From Macrocybe gigantea (Eukaryota; Basidiomycota; Agaricomycetes; Agaricales; Callistosporiaceae): a stretch of 64,000 nucleotides of DNA. The stretch lies in contig SJRY01000246.1 of NCBI GenBank assembly GCA_011319805.1, forward strand, positions 124,001-188,000. Reading direction: 5' to 3'. Shown here one piece after another: positions 35,101-46,415 of this stretch. The first letter of the stretch is position 1, and the number at the start of each line of letters is the position of its first letter. The translations under genes were made by a program, and so were the position numbers. The notes under the pieces are model-generated. The model made no database searches and had not been told where the DNA came from. It worked only from the letters and a program-made list of their open reading frames with translations.

Positions 35101-36022
35101 CTCCCAGCCCGAGGGTCATGTATCCAGTAAGCCCTGACAGAGCTCCCATGGCCGTGGACGATGCAGCTGTTGGCAATGGCGTGGTTATGTCAGTTGCAGA
35201 CATCGTAGGAACTGAAAATATAGCAAAGTCTGTCGGCGTGTAGGCGAAACATGCCATCTCGTGATTCAAGAATGATATTATCCGCGCAGAATGAGGAAGT
35301 GCACATTCCTGAAGAGATAAATTAGGACAGACCACGTATATGCGGGAGCGAGATGGGAAATACCTTCACTTCCTGTGCCTCGCTATCACGCCAGGAATAT
35401 ATGACGACTTTTCTCCTGCACCCACCAGCAGTTGTGTCACCAAAGTTGGGATAACTTGACTCTTCGGAGCATCTGATACCAATTGCTCCTTATCGTCCGC
35501 CACGTGTTCATGTTGAACGGAGGAGTGAATTGCAAAGGAGAAAGCAGACTTAGTCTTAACAAGAGGCGTTGCAGGCGAAAACGTAGGCAGAGGAAATAAA
35601 GTGACGGAAGATTCTGTTTACATATCGTCGGACCGCCGAATGTGCAAGAATGTTAGCATCAGAGATACCTGATAGCACGACTAGTGAGTTGATGTCTTTG
35701 ATGTATCCAAGCTGGTCGATTGCCTTCCGAGTTAGCCCCTTCTTTATCTCAACTAGACTGAACTGTGCCACTCCATCATCTGGTGTATGTTTAGCATAAG
35801 CATGATGCGCAGCGAAAGCACGCACTGTCTGGTGAATTAATACTGTACACATGCAATTTCCTGTCGACGTTCCAATGTATAGTCTGTCCCCTGGATGAGT
35901 AATCAGTTGGCCGCCATTCTTCCTCCTTTTGAGCAATATATTTCTTTACCGTGCGTAGTGATGGCGTCGGCCCTCTCTTTGAAACCAGTTACCACCGGGG
36001 CAGGATGCAAGAAAGGTGCCAT
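32182..36022 (-). CDS. VPS39: HOPS complex subunit VPS39/VAM6
   Basis: Tethering factor for fusion at the vacuole that binds Rab7/Ypt7. ATG at 36022 gives 'MAPFLHPAPVVTGFKERADA'. N-terminal CNH beta-propeller: 'GDRLYIGTSTGNLHVYS' after the first intron, 'LVEIKKGLTRKAIDQLGYIK', 'INSLVVLSG', 'ISFLNHEMACFAYTPTDF'. Then alpha-solenoid: 'MNYSDALAMLDTIGET', 'VSKYDSAIDTFMELDLNPAK', 'VVALYPESV', 'CAQIVDTVLYKSYLIIRPGL', 'WCEVSEVEEELRAR', 'YQGKKMHAQALDLLKQ'. C-terminal VPS39 domain 2: 'LLPPLVTAQDVRDFLKEALR', 'QQISKARNDQVAHQLMLLQS', and a zinc-ribbon-like end 'CPQCHKRVGTSVIAVHAPR' then 'GEVTHYQCRE', stop at 32182. A T is missing near 35855 (within 'NLHVYS') and a second break lies near 34890; both look like sequence errors in an otherwise complete gene with ten or more introns. 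Confidence 0.93.
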
Positions 36023-37281
36023 TGGACGTCGTCGAACATGTTACATGACCATGGCATCATGCTGGGCCTTGCACGTGACCAAAGTGGTGAACTGGCAACA
36101 GCGATTTGAAAATTGTCCCCAACTTGCCCCGGCAATGGAACATCCCCCAACGCTCATCGACGTTACTGTCGGCGTAGACTCCAAATACTAGCTCACTGTC
36201 AAGCTCTCCGCATATATATGCGCTCGTTTTTGCGGTATCGATGGCGGCTTGGAAGAGGTACCTTTCAACCTGGTCTCACATCTTTTTCTAGAACTTTTCA
36301 TCAAGCTTCAGCAGGGGTTTTATGCTTTGGAATTTTAGACGGACTTGGCAGTTGAAACGAAAGTCTAGCATGGCTTCTGATCCCGCTCATCAAGGCAGAT
36401 AGAATGATCATGATACGGCCTATCAATGGTTCATCTCATACGAGGGGTGACGAATACCCGCAGTCCCTGCATCAGTGGTTCAATGCCTAATGCTCGATAC
36501 CCGTTTCATGCATTTTTAGATTTCCCATCTCATGTGCCAACTCACGATGATGCTTAGCACGCCGGTTACCCACGAATCCGGAGTAGGTGGGAAGCGCGAA
36601 TGCAACTGACTCAAAGGGCTTCGTCATTGTCTGGGCATGCGCCAGGCCCCCTTTTCGGGTACAGGTTGCATTCTTTTGTCTTTTACATACCACAAAATGC
36701 GCGAATGGGATACACTGTTACCCCAAAATGGAAAACATGGGCGAGGTGGCCTAGCCAGGTGACGTGGTGTCGTGCCATGCGTCGATGCACCAGGCCACAT
36801 GTCAACTATATGCGCTCGTCGTGAAGCGTGCTCTGCCATGCTGGTGAGTCGATTCCTCTGTGCCGAGCACTCCGTTCATCTGAAACCCGAGTAGCGAACG
36901 TCACCAGCTGATGATCATTGACCGCTCCAGGGCGTCGTGGGGCGCAAGCCGAGGAACACAGCCACAGATGGCTGATCGAGATGATCCGATGTCCCGATCG
37001 GGGCTAGGTCATCAGGGGCCGTGTTTGTGACTCATTACACCGTGACACAAACGCGTTATTCCCGGTTTATACCAGCTGTTTGTCCTCTTGGCCACCCATA
37101 TCAATCCTTTCAGCTGCTGTTTCGTCAACAATCCCCTCTGCTCCTACTTATGCCCCAGGGTGACGCTCCCTGCTCCCTCACCCATCCCACTTATTCCCGC
37201 AAGCGCACCTCTTCCTTCTCCTTTCCTAGCCAGACGAATCCCCTCATTCGACCCACCAAATCACCTCGAGTCGAGTCAACT
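36023..37281. promoter_or_regulatory. Divergent intergenic region, VPS39 and the gene at 37282
   Basis: 1.26 kb containing both promoters. Only short motif-free open frames. The last 180 bases before 37282 are pyrimidine-rich (tccctc/ccacc type), common just upstream of fungal starts. Nothing else recognised. Confidence 0.35.
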
Positions 37282-37977
37282 ATGGGAAACCTACGCCGCA
37301 CAGAGTCCTACCTCGTTCTCCCTGGCCTCTCTTCCTCCACAGACTCCTCACCCGCCCAACCCACCATTCGTCGCGACCCCGCAGCAGACGTGCCGTACAC
37401 CCGCACACTGAAGTACTATAAAGAGCAGAGGGAGCGGAGGAAAGCGCTACTGAACCGCAGTCTGGAACCCATCACCCTCAGAGTCCGCCCCGACACAAAA
37501 TTCGCATGTTCTCAACAGCGTGCACAGCAGCTGAGCGCAACAGCCACTCCTGCCAGCACAGCACGACGCTCCACATCTCCGCCAAAATCCGTCTCGCCTG
37601 TTCCTGCGCCCGCGCCGACTGTCTCGCCAGTGCCTCGCCGGTCATCGCCTCTTGTGCCCTCCTCTAGACGTACCGAGCTTCCCGGCCGGCCTCTTTTCCC
37701 TCGCTCCAAGCCCGAGCCAGATCTCTACCGCCAGGCCATTACGACCTGTATGAAGACGTCCCCGGGAGGCCAGCAAATACTCCGCATGGGACCAAGGCTC
37801 GCGCTCTCGATCATGACGGCCACTCAGGAGCTCGAACGCATCATCGCCACCCACGAGGAACGAGACCATAATGTCCCTGACGTTGCCATAGCGGATCCTG
37901 CTCCCACTCCTATCTTGACCAAGTCTTGGGTCGTCGTGGGCACAGAGGACTGGGAGATGGTGGATTGCGCTGCATGA
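37282..37977 (+). CDS. Single-exon Pro/Ser-rich hypothetical protein
   Basis: Intronless frame of about 231 residues from an ATG at 37282 ('MGNLRRTESYLVLPGLSSS') to 37977. The frame stays open upstream to 37021, but that part is hydrophobic and pyrimidine-rich and looks like leader; another in-frame ATG lies at 37150. Middle: a basic helix 'YTRTLKYYKEQRERRKALL', then Ser/Pro/Arg-rich low complexity ('TSPPKSVSPVPAPAPTVSPV'). C-terminus: a structured patch 'YRQAITTCMKTSPGGQQILR' and 'MTATQELERIIATHEERD', ending in 'SWVVVGTEDWEMVDCAA'. The C-terminal 'W-x-x-V-x-x-x-D-W-E-M-V' looks like a short conserved motif. No signal peptide or membrane helix. Function unknown. Confidence 0.6.
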   Translation: MGNLRRTESYLVLPGLSSSTDSSPAQPTIRRDPAADVPYTRTLKYYKEQRERRKALLNRSLEPITLRVRPDTKFACSQQRAQQLSATATPASTARRSTSPPKSVSPVPAPAPTVSPVPRRSSPLVPSSRRTELPGRPLFPRSKPEPDLYRQAITTCMKTSPGGQQILRMGPRLALSIMTATQELERIIATHEERDHNVPDVAIADPAPTPILTKSWVVVGTEDWEMVDCAA

Positions 37978-39336
37978 CGCCTCGTGGAGCGCATGGGCTT
38001 TTTTAATTTATCTGACAGCACTAGCAACGACCTTCACACCGTACCAGGCTACTGAAGGGTGTATTTCATCGAGTCCTGTTCCAGTCCATCTTGGCAACAC
38101 AGTCCTCGGCTACCATGTACCTTCGTATCGTTATAACCCCTCTGTTTCGTTCTCATTTCTCCATCTTCTGCTCCTACATGGGACTCTTATCTGTACGCAT
38201 GCTTGTAACGACCTACCGAATTTCCCTCTTACTGTAATTACTTGTACGTATATGTTCTATCTAGCAATTACCCACACGCACTCAACGTCCTCTCCATGAT
38301 CGCAGTTGAGCCATCTGCATGTAACTCCATAGACTTAACGCACACTGCATTTTTCTCGTTGTATACACACAGCCTTGTTGACGGCTTTCATAGCATTGAT
38401 TGACTTGGACATGAGCTTGGAAGCTGCAGCGTACTAAATAAGGCATCGGGAATCTCACGTACAACACACTGATAGGCAACTGGACTATGACATCTTGACA
38501 GCAAAATCACGCCTACTGATGGCTAACGCGGTTGCTTGGAGCATATGAAAATGATTCTCTTCCATTCTTGCTCCATGCCAGGTACTTGGCGGCAAAGGGG
38601 CAATCCGTGAATCCCCACGCGAGAAGGAAGCAAAAATGGCATTGGAAATTCAAGGCGGGATCATCAAGAATCGTGCCTATCTCACAAGACGTAGCCTCCC
38701 GAAATCCTTGTGTCTAAGGATGGACTGGGGCATTCTGCCGCAGCAGCCGACCACGTGAATCCTTTGTCCCGCCCCACTTTGAAGACGAACCAGTGGCGGA
38801 GGAGGATTCAGACTCGGAGTCCGAAATGGGGGAGTAACAGAAGGAATGAGAGAGTGGAACGGGGGAAGGAGAGGGCAGAGGAGGAATGCATCCCACTACA
38901 GGATATGATGGTACAACCAACACCATGCCATCGCGTCTTAGTACTCGTTGCGGTATAGAAGTGCGGTCAAAAAGAGAAAGATTGCACACATGACGTCCGA
39001 CTCGTGGGCGCATGTTTTGCCGTGTGTTAGTATGTATGAGCTTTGTGGCGACTTGTCTCCCCTCTGAACCACAACCTCGAACATCGCGAATATTACGAGT
39101 CAGCAGAGCATACGGCGTAACAGCTACGGCGGTCCTCTTGATCATACCCCTAGATAGCAGGCGGGCTTGACAACGACGGGTAAATGCATCCCAAATTCTA
39201 TCATCATGGCGTTTTTGAGGAATCTCACAAATAATTAACAACAGGAAACAGAATATAACAGCCTTTTGGGCTGCGCCACGAACTAAACATCTCTTTCCTG
39301 AACACTGTCATCGATATACTACAAGACTGAATCGAA
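37978..39336. other. 1.36 kb without a convincing gene
   Basis: A 175-codon minus-strand open frame (38714-39241) is low-complexity and lacks splice partners or motifs. Otherwise AT-rich DNA. It includes the 3' flank of the preceding gene. Confidence 0.4.
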
Positions 39337-40021
39337 ATGTCAAGGAGCACAGGTAGTCTATTCTGATCTACTTTACCCTTGCTCCGCTAACATGGGATAA
39401 TAGGCCATAGCTCACAAGGCAACCCATCTCGATTGTCGTCATCCAGTTCGGGATCGATGGGTGAGTAACAACATCTATCTTCCAAATTTTATAGCTGAAC
39501 CTACTTTCTCATAGGTTCCAGTGCAGTACAGTCAACTCACACCTTTGGATACCCTGAGACTGCTCGGATGGAAGGTTAGCACCATTGTCTGTCACACCAC
39601 CTGATCTCAGCCCAAATATCGAGTAGGTTTGCTCCTTGAGTTGTTTCGAAAATGAACGGATTTGAGCGGCGAATGGACGGAGTTTGAGCAGCGGATGCAG
39701 GACAATAATGCCGAGATCATAGGGATGATCCAAGGCAACCAAAGACTCATTAGCGCCATTCACGAGTATTTGGATGGGAGGATGAACATCATGGAAAATC
39801 GGTTGAATGGGAGAATGAATAACTTGGAGTCTCAGTTGACCAGTTTGAGGGGTCAGGTGAATGGTTTGGAGACTCAGTTGAATGGCAGAATGGATAAATT
39901 GGAAGTCGATGTGCAGAAGGGGATGAGAGGTCTCGGAAGAGAGCTGGAGAAGTCGAACAACAGCCTTTGGGAGAGAGTCATGACCTTGCTTTCTTCTCGA
40001 GCGACCTCGAAAGGTTCGTAA
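39337..40021 (+). CDS. Small coiled-coil protein with 11-residue repeats
   Basis: Short exons from an ATG at 39337 read 'MSRSTG', 'SQGNPSRLSSSSSGSMG' and 'SSAVQSTHTFGYPETARME', separated by GT-AG introns. The last exon (about 39660-40021) is a helix of about 115 residues: 'EWTEFEQRMQDNNAEIIGMI', then near-repeats 'LDGRMNIMENR', 'LNGRMNNLESQ', 'LNGRMDKLEVD', a signature of a right-handed or parallel coiled coil, ending 'SSRATSKGS' at 40021. The join into the last exon is off by one base in every option I tried. The repeats recall short fungal or phage-fibre trimerising coils, but no family is recognised. Probably soluble and self-associating; function unknown. Confidence 0.55.
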
Positions 40022-40348
40022 TTATTGCTCTGTATTGGGGCGGTATATCTGTGTAAATAAATCATTCCGTGTTTTGAGAGTTGTGTGGTTGTGGGAGAAA
40101 TTGTTCTGGGCGATGACGACGGGTTAAGAGCTGAGGACGATTGGATCAGCGTGAACCGCCTTGCACCTGGAAGAGGCAAGACTACGTCCCGCGTGAATTG
40201 TGTTGAGTGGGTCCAATTTGGAGTTCGCGTTTCTATTTACGGTGATGATTCACGTTACCACAGCCATCATGGCCACCCGCAGCAACACCTTTCTGTTCCG
40301 TTCGCCATTTCACACTAGGTCTGCGCTGCGAATATCGGTCACTGAAAT

Positions 40349-42358
40349 ATGGCTCAACTCGACGATCGCTATGAACGGGACGACGCGAATCCGACGCTGC
40401 GCGAGTTTGAGGGGCTCAAGTTCGACACTCGTTACAACTTTCAGGTGCCGGAAGGGGAGATCGAGGGCGCGCGAGCGAAAATTCGATTGAGTCCTGAAGT
40501 TCATGATGTGATAAAAGGGCACGAGAAGGTGCGTGAGTGCTGCTTGCGTCGGAGGGCTCTGATCTTGACAGACGGACCGACAGTCGGTCGACAACTTGCT
40601 CACAAACCGACCGATCGTTAAACCTGCTCCTGTGGACGATAGTTTCCCATTGACACATTATTTCATTTCGTAAGTGATTTTTCACTGTCCAAGGTCTCAA
40701 TTCACACCCACTTGTGCGACATAGATCGTCACACAATACATATCTCTTGTCAAGACAGGTCATGGGCCAAGCCTCTGCCGCTTCCTATACGCACATTCTT
40801 AACCGGAACGGACGCTGCGTAGGCATGTGTTCCGTCATTTGCCAAAGCCGCCAGCCTGGTTCTGACCATTTGACGCGTCGATTGTTTGGGTGAAACAGAG
40901 ATCGACGTTTGGCCGTCCTCAAAAGGGCCCGTCGTCACGCATGGGCACACGTTCAGCGAGGGTGTCTCATTTGAGAGCGTCTGCGCTGCCATTGGGAATG
41001 CCGTGAAAGAAGGCGACTGGCCTGTGCTTGTCAGCCTGGAGTGCCATGTCGGCGTCGAGGGTCAGGACGAATTGGTTCGCGTCATGAAGAGCGCGTGGGG
41101 AAGCAAGCTCGTGTCTGGGCCTTTGGAAGGAGTGGAGGATGGCCAGGTCACGCCGGGTCATCTGAAGGGGAGAATACTGCTCATGGTATCTTTTCTGGCT
41201 CTCCTTCGGAGGGCTCTTTTGTGCTAATTGCTTTGCTTTGTGAAGGTCGAGTATTACTCGCCGGCACCTTCAGAGGCCGGTTCTGGCGAGCATAAATCTT
41301 CATCGTCCTCGTCCTCGTCTTCTTCGTCACCCTCGTCTTCGGATGATGAAGACGGTGGGAAAGGAATCCGGTCGCGGAAGCAACATAAGCACATCTCCCC
41401 CATATCGGACTCGCTCGCCGAACTCGGATATTACGCTCGCAGCTTCAAACCTCGGAAAGGGTGGCTGCTACAAGGTGTGCCAATTTTCTCGTTCTGGCTC
41501 TCGCGCCTTTGATGCCCTCCCGAGACGCAGCGTTTGATGATCCGAAACACGTCCTGATCAACCTTTCCGAATCGACGTGCGCCGCGCTCGTCCCTGAATT
41601 CCTCCAGCACCTCATCGACCACGCGCGCCTACATCTGCGCCGCATCTTCCCGCGCGGCACGCGCATCCGTTCGAGCAATCCCGATCCCCTGCGTTTCTGG
41701 CGCAACGGCTCTCAGATCGTGTCGCTGAACTGGCAGAACTATGATAAGGGCATGCAGATCAACGAGGCCTTGTTCGTCGGCACTCCTGGCTGGGTCTTGA
41801 AGCCGCCGAGGCTCATCGGCCTGGGCGGACGAGTAGATGGCCGGATGAAGATGTCTTGTGACGTAGTGGGCGTCTGCTCTCGTATGTTTTACACCCTCTC
41901 TCATGCTTTATGTTCCCGTACTTATTGGTGTCTGCAACACAGTTCCGCCTCCGGATGGGAGAGCGAACAAGTCGTATTCGTCGTATATTCGTGCGGAGCT
42001 GTACCACTCACAGCAAGACATGGAGTGGCGGTCAAAGACCGTGAAAACGATAGATGTTCCAGGATCCGGCGCGGACATCCTGTGGAACGAGCGCATCGAG
42101 TGGGAATACGAAGCGGACGAGCTGGCTTTCATACGGTCGGTCTATGCGTCTCTCCTCCGTGCTTACTCTGTTCACTCTATGAGTTGCAGGTTTGCGATCA
42201 TGGAGGACGAGTTCGGAAAAGACGACAAGATCGTCGTCTTCTGCGCCCGCCTGGACCATATTCAACAGGGCTGGAGGCTGGTTCGCATGATGGACATGAA
42301 GGGCAAAGATTCGGGCGCGACCCTTCTCGTCCGATTTACGTTCTCTGTCCTGGATTGA
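40349..42358 (+). CDS. Phosphoinositide-specific phospholipase C, short form (X, Y and C2 domains)
   Basis: Hydrolyses PI(4,5)P2 to IP3 and diacylglycerol (EC 3.1.4.11). Start at 40349 ('[20 protein letters not shown]'). X box: '[17 protein letters not shown]' (first catalytic His), '[19 protein letters not shown]' (Ca-binding Glu and Asp), '[17 protein letters not shown]' (second His), '[14 protein letters not shown]'. A Ser/Asp/Glu-rich X-Y linker, then Y box: '[18 protein letters not shown]', '[20 protein letters not shown]', '[20 protein letters not shown]', '[16 protein letters not shown]'. C2 domain: '[20 protein letters not shown]' to '[12 protein letters not shown]', stop at 42358. 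The intron at 40823-40898 has a GC donor; only that join preserves the catalytic Glu. The gene begins about 80 residues before the X box, so PH and EF-hand regions present in other fungal PLCs are absent. All frames hold. Confidence 0.95.
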
Positions 42359-42479
42359 CAATAGGCAAATGGCAGTAATTAAGTTATGTATTAATAGCTA
42401 TATTCATATCGAAACGGTACACCAATCCGCATTGTAACATAGGTACAAAAGGCAGAAGCCTGGTGGATACATGGCATTC

Positions 42480-43943
42480 CTACTTGAGATCGGCGAGCTG
42501 GCCGCCAGCCGCCTTCTCCACGCCCTTGAGCATCCTCTCTAAGCGGATATCCATCGTTTCGCGTCGCTCGCGGCCCCGTCGCCGCCTGCCCATCCCCTCG
42601 TCTTCGTCCTCTCCGTCCTGATCATCATCGTCGTCGTCGTTCCTGCCGCCGACCATGAACTCGGCCACGAACTGCGCAATCCCCTTCTCCCCCACCTCGC
42701 TCTGCGCCCTGTTCCCCCAGCGCCACTCGAACGAGACAGACGAGTCGCCGTCCTCAGCCTGTGTGAGTCGCGTGCGCTTGGTCCCCTTGCCCTTGCCCTT
42801 CTTCACGTCTCCGACTTGCTGCCGGTCCAGATAACCTTGTCGAATCAGATTGGCGAGGTATTGCTCCATAGGAAGCGTGGGATGCGTCGACTGTGCGTTG
42901 AAGTCGACGGTACCTGAGAAGGGGACGCCAAGTCGTTTGAGGTAGTTTCTAAGGTCCACTAGGATGTCAAACAGGCTAAGCACGTGGCGGTAGAGGACCA
43001 AAGAAAGTTCACTGACTGTCGCTAATTACTCGCCCACTGACCAAGATGAGCGCGAGGATGACATAGAGCAAGCCGGTCGGACCGAGTTGGTCTGCGGTGT
43101 TCCAAGCAATGATGCTGCCGTAGGAACGAGGCGCGGCGTCTTCTTCTTCATCTTCTTCTTCTGGTGCTTCGGCCATTTCTTGGGCCAAAATCTGTTCGTC
43201 TGTGAGATTGGCATGTTCTATGAGCACGGGATCGAGAACAGAGCGGAGAATATAGGTTTTAGAGCCTGCGGCCGCCGCTAAAAGAGTAGACTCATTAGCT
43301 CAGGGAAATATCGAGCGGAACAAAGCTGAGGTAGAGCTGTGCCTTTTTTGCTGAGGCCAGTCATTCTCTGAGCGTCTCGATCTTCTTGCGATGCGCCCAT
43401 GGCATCTTCTTCCATGCCAGCCCTTGATTGGAGCTCCACCAGCTCCATGCCAAACGTCAGACGGAGCACGTCCTGGGCACCGGCAAAGACTGCGTTGAAA
43501 GATCGTCCGTTTGGACTGAGAACTTGATGAAACAGGCATGAGGATGGCTACAAGGAGGAAAAGGAGGTGCGTCACCTTTCTTCGAGATCTCTTCGCGCTT
43601 CAGAGGCATCCTTTTATACTCATTGAACAATGCCAACCTGACAAGGCCGTTGATCTTCCGTAGCAGTTCCTGAGGCAGAAAGAAACGTTTGCCGATAGCA
43701 ATTAGGCCTCGAAACCGGAGGTATAAGATGACACACAGAGCCGCCGTCTTGTCCATCCTCGTCGTCATTGACATCCATAGCAACACTACCGTCCTGCCCA
43801 GCATCACCGTAGTCGTCATCATCCTCATCGTCCGAATCGCCCCTCACTCGACCATTACGCGTTGGCCGCTGACTTTGGCTAGGTCGAGGCTGCGAGCCCG
43901 ATGCGCGTGCTTGTATTCGCGATCGAAATATAGACTTCACCAT
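42480..43943 (-). CDS. NSE3: SMC5/6 complex subunit NSE3 (MAGE family)
   Basis: Non-SMC subunit that with NSE1 and NSE4 binds DNA and supports repair by SMC5/6. ATG at 43943 ('MVKSIFRSRIQARASGSQ'), acidic stretch 'DSDDEDDDDYGD', intron, then the MAGE winged-helix pair: 'ELLRKINGLVRLALFNEYKR', 'MPLKREEISKKVLSPNGRSF', 'NAVFAGAQDVLRLTFGMELV', a Glu-rich loop, 'KTYILRSVLDPVLIEHANLT', 'GLLYVILALILVSGRVISDM', and 'LRNYLKRLGVPFSG' leading to 'QYLANLIRQGYLDRQQVG'. An acidic/basic C-tail ends at 42480. The intron at 43278-43342 could use a GC donor or an alternative GT 21 bases downstream; both keep the frame. Divergent from nothing close; about 120 bases separate its stop from the PLC stop. Confidence 0.93.
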
Positions 43944-45616
43944 GATGCTGTACGAATGAAATCGTCGTGGACGACAGTAGATACGAAGTCGAGACTCGAG
44001 AGCTGCAAATGAGCGCGTTCTCGAGGTTTACCGAAGGCACGTGACTTAATATGTCGCGTCGCGACGCCTGCGAAATCGCAAGGCGTTGGTTCTGCGAATG
44101 CCCATCGATGGTGAGTACAGCATTCTATGCGGCTTCACTATATATTTCTGCAGATACTATGGTACTTTTAGTTGTCATATGATCAACTCTGGTTCGTGCC
44201 GACCAAAAAGCCTAATGCAGTCCTTCATATTTTGACTATGAAATTGTGTCCAGCTCAACTCCTTTATCTGACTGCTAGATTCTTGACATGAATCCAGGCA
44301 ATGTTTCGAAGCAGTCCATCAATATACAAACCTTGTCATAGCCAAAGCTTCAACATGTACAGCTAAATATCTCTCCTTATTCGCATCCGTGACCGATCCA
44401 TGCTTTGAACTAGGTGCCACCCTTGTTGTGCAGGTTTGGGAGTGATCGTCCTGCTTCGACGACGAAGTCTGACTGATATAGAGGTGAACGGGGATGTACT
44501 ATACTAGAGCTTGCTAATTGTCTTGGTTTTAGGCGTGGACAGACGAACAGCAAACTGTTGTTCTCCCTGTCGAAACTGCAATATCTTACTGCAAGATACA
44601 CAAGCGTCATATTCCAGATGTTCGCAGTCATCCCGTCTTCCTGTACAAAGACACATACCATCTTAACGACCAAATCCACTCTCACAGTTCTAGCTTCTTG
44701 TCTCGCACGTAAAAAAAAAAAGCGGTCGGCATCCAGAGACATGTCTTGTGTGGTACAGATAGCAGTTGAGCCCATGCTTGGGGTTCTTAGTTTCTCTCTA
44801 TGTGAGCATGGCATGACGCAGTGAGTAAACGCTCAGAATTTTGATGCTATTTCTATCACAGAAGAGGATGGAACTGTCTCTGTCATTACGACACATGCAA
44901 GCCCTGTCTGGTGGATGGGACAGAAATACCAGCTTGGCCCTTGGAACATGATGGGCACTGTGCCTGACCTGTGCTGTTTTTCGAACAACACTCATACGAG
45001 CCCTTGAGATAGAGGCAGCTATCCCTCCGATCCGCCGGCTCCTTGATCCCAGAAAAGAAAGCAGCAATTAAATTTAACAAGCTAAGTCTATCCAGCCCAA
45101 TACCAGACAGACTACCTCTGGCCGCCCCTGTGGAGGACCAGTACAGACCTGACAAGACGTCTTGCGGTCGAGCTTCGTGAGGTGGAACGTGACATCTTGC
45201 ACAATTCTTCGTGAAGTGGACTCGACGGAGCTATGAGATATGTGTATATAGAGAAATGTACCATGTGTGGGTCGTGATGAACATGAGAAAGAAACGAAGG
45301 ACACAAGAGAAGGAAGATGGGGAAAGATGGAAGATAAAGTAAAAGACAGATGCAGCACCGAAGACAGAAACCGAATACAAACAACAACGCCCATCCGCTG
45401 GATCTATGGCGGAGATAACTAATCAAACACCACGTCGACCGGTGGTTGATCACTTGTCCAACGTCCGACGCGCCCGCTGTAACGCACGCTTGACGATCAG
45501 CACGATGGCATCAAAAATTGTTGTTTAATCTACAAGAAAACGGACGACGTGATGTCCGATGGTCCGCATCGAATCCCGCGCGCGAATAACGTGGACGGGG
45601 ACGAGACGCTCCGACT
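43944..45616. other. 1.67 kb without a recognisable gene
   Basis: Promoter of NSE3 on the left and 3' flank of a Cys-rich gene on the right. Open frames on the minus strand (44410-44814, 45074-45453) are motif-free and I treat them as chance. Poly-A tract at about 44711-44720. Confidence 0.4.
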
Positions 45617-46415
45617 TCAGTAGGACGTCTCCGAGCCCGAATCGTGGCCGATGCTCGAGTCTCGGCGGCGCAAGATGTGCTTCCTCGACACGAGGCACCC
45701 CGGGCTCCCTGCGTCCTCGTCGCAGCAGCTCCACATCCTGATCGTCCGCGAGACCTTGCACACGCCGCCGTCAGGCGTCCTCGAGTAAAACTCGTACGCG
45801 GCATCTCGTAACGCGCCTGTCACGGAGAAAGAAAAGGCAAAAAAATGAGCAAAAGTCAGAAGCCCAATGTTACGAAACTGAGATCGAGCGAGGCAATGAC
45901 GTGCAGTGACGTGACGACGCGCTGCGCCCGTGCTCACCTGGATGAACGGCACATCCCGATCCTCTGCGCGTCTTGGCGCCATCGCGATCATATTCAATCG
46001 TCTCTCCGCACCTGACACACGTCCTCGGCGGCGACGGTGGCACAGGCGTCTCGGTGCTGCTTTTCGCATGATGGCGCTTACGGCGATGCTGATGCTGCCT
46101 TCGCTCCGAGTCAGCACCAGCGACGACATCAGGATCGCGCCCGGCGCGTGTGAGCTCCTTCCACAGCGCGCGTTGGAAACCCGGGTGCTTGTCCACCACG
46201 GAGATGACGGCTCCGCGAAGCCGGCCGTCCGGGATCGCCGCGATGAGAGCGTGCATGCGCGGCGCGGTCAGAGACTCGGTGCATGACGCGGCGTCCGAAT
46301 CGGTCGGTGTGCTGGGCGGATACGGGGAGCGCGACTCGATGCTGGATGAGTCGACGTCTGACGGCAGATGGTGGGAATGATTCGTGGATTGGAGGTGTGG
46401 AATGGGGGCGGGCAT
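45617..46415 (-). CDS. Cys/His-motif protein A, putative zinc binder
   Basis: ATG at 46415 ('MPAPIPHLQSTNHSHH'), a Ser/Pro/His-rich N-part, a helix 'LTAPRMHALIAAIPDGRLRG' and 'GFQRALWKELTRAGRD', a basic stretch 'RRQHQHRRKRHHA', then the Cys/His unit 'CVRCGETIEYDRDG', 'GCAVHPG', intron (donor GTGAGC), 'ALRDAAYEFYSR', 'MWSCCDEDAGSPGC', and an Arg/Ser tail, stop at 45617. The spacing CxxC...HPG...W-x-CC-x(7)-C suggests a small zinc-binding module. The neighbouring gene carries the same unit with the intron at the same codon, so the two are tandem relatives. Function unknown; a nuclear location would fit the basic stretch. Confidence 0.75.

Noticed and set aside
38714..39241. 175-codon minus-strand open frame
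   Set aside because: Low-complexity Ser-rich end and no domain or signal; no neighbouring exons. Left as gene-free.
44410..44814. 134-codon minus-strand open frame
   Set aside because: Contains a run of Phe from a poly-A tract and has no recognisable features.
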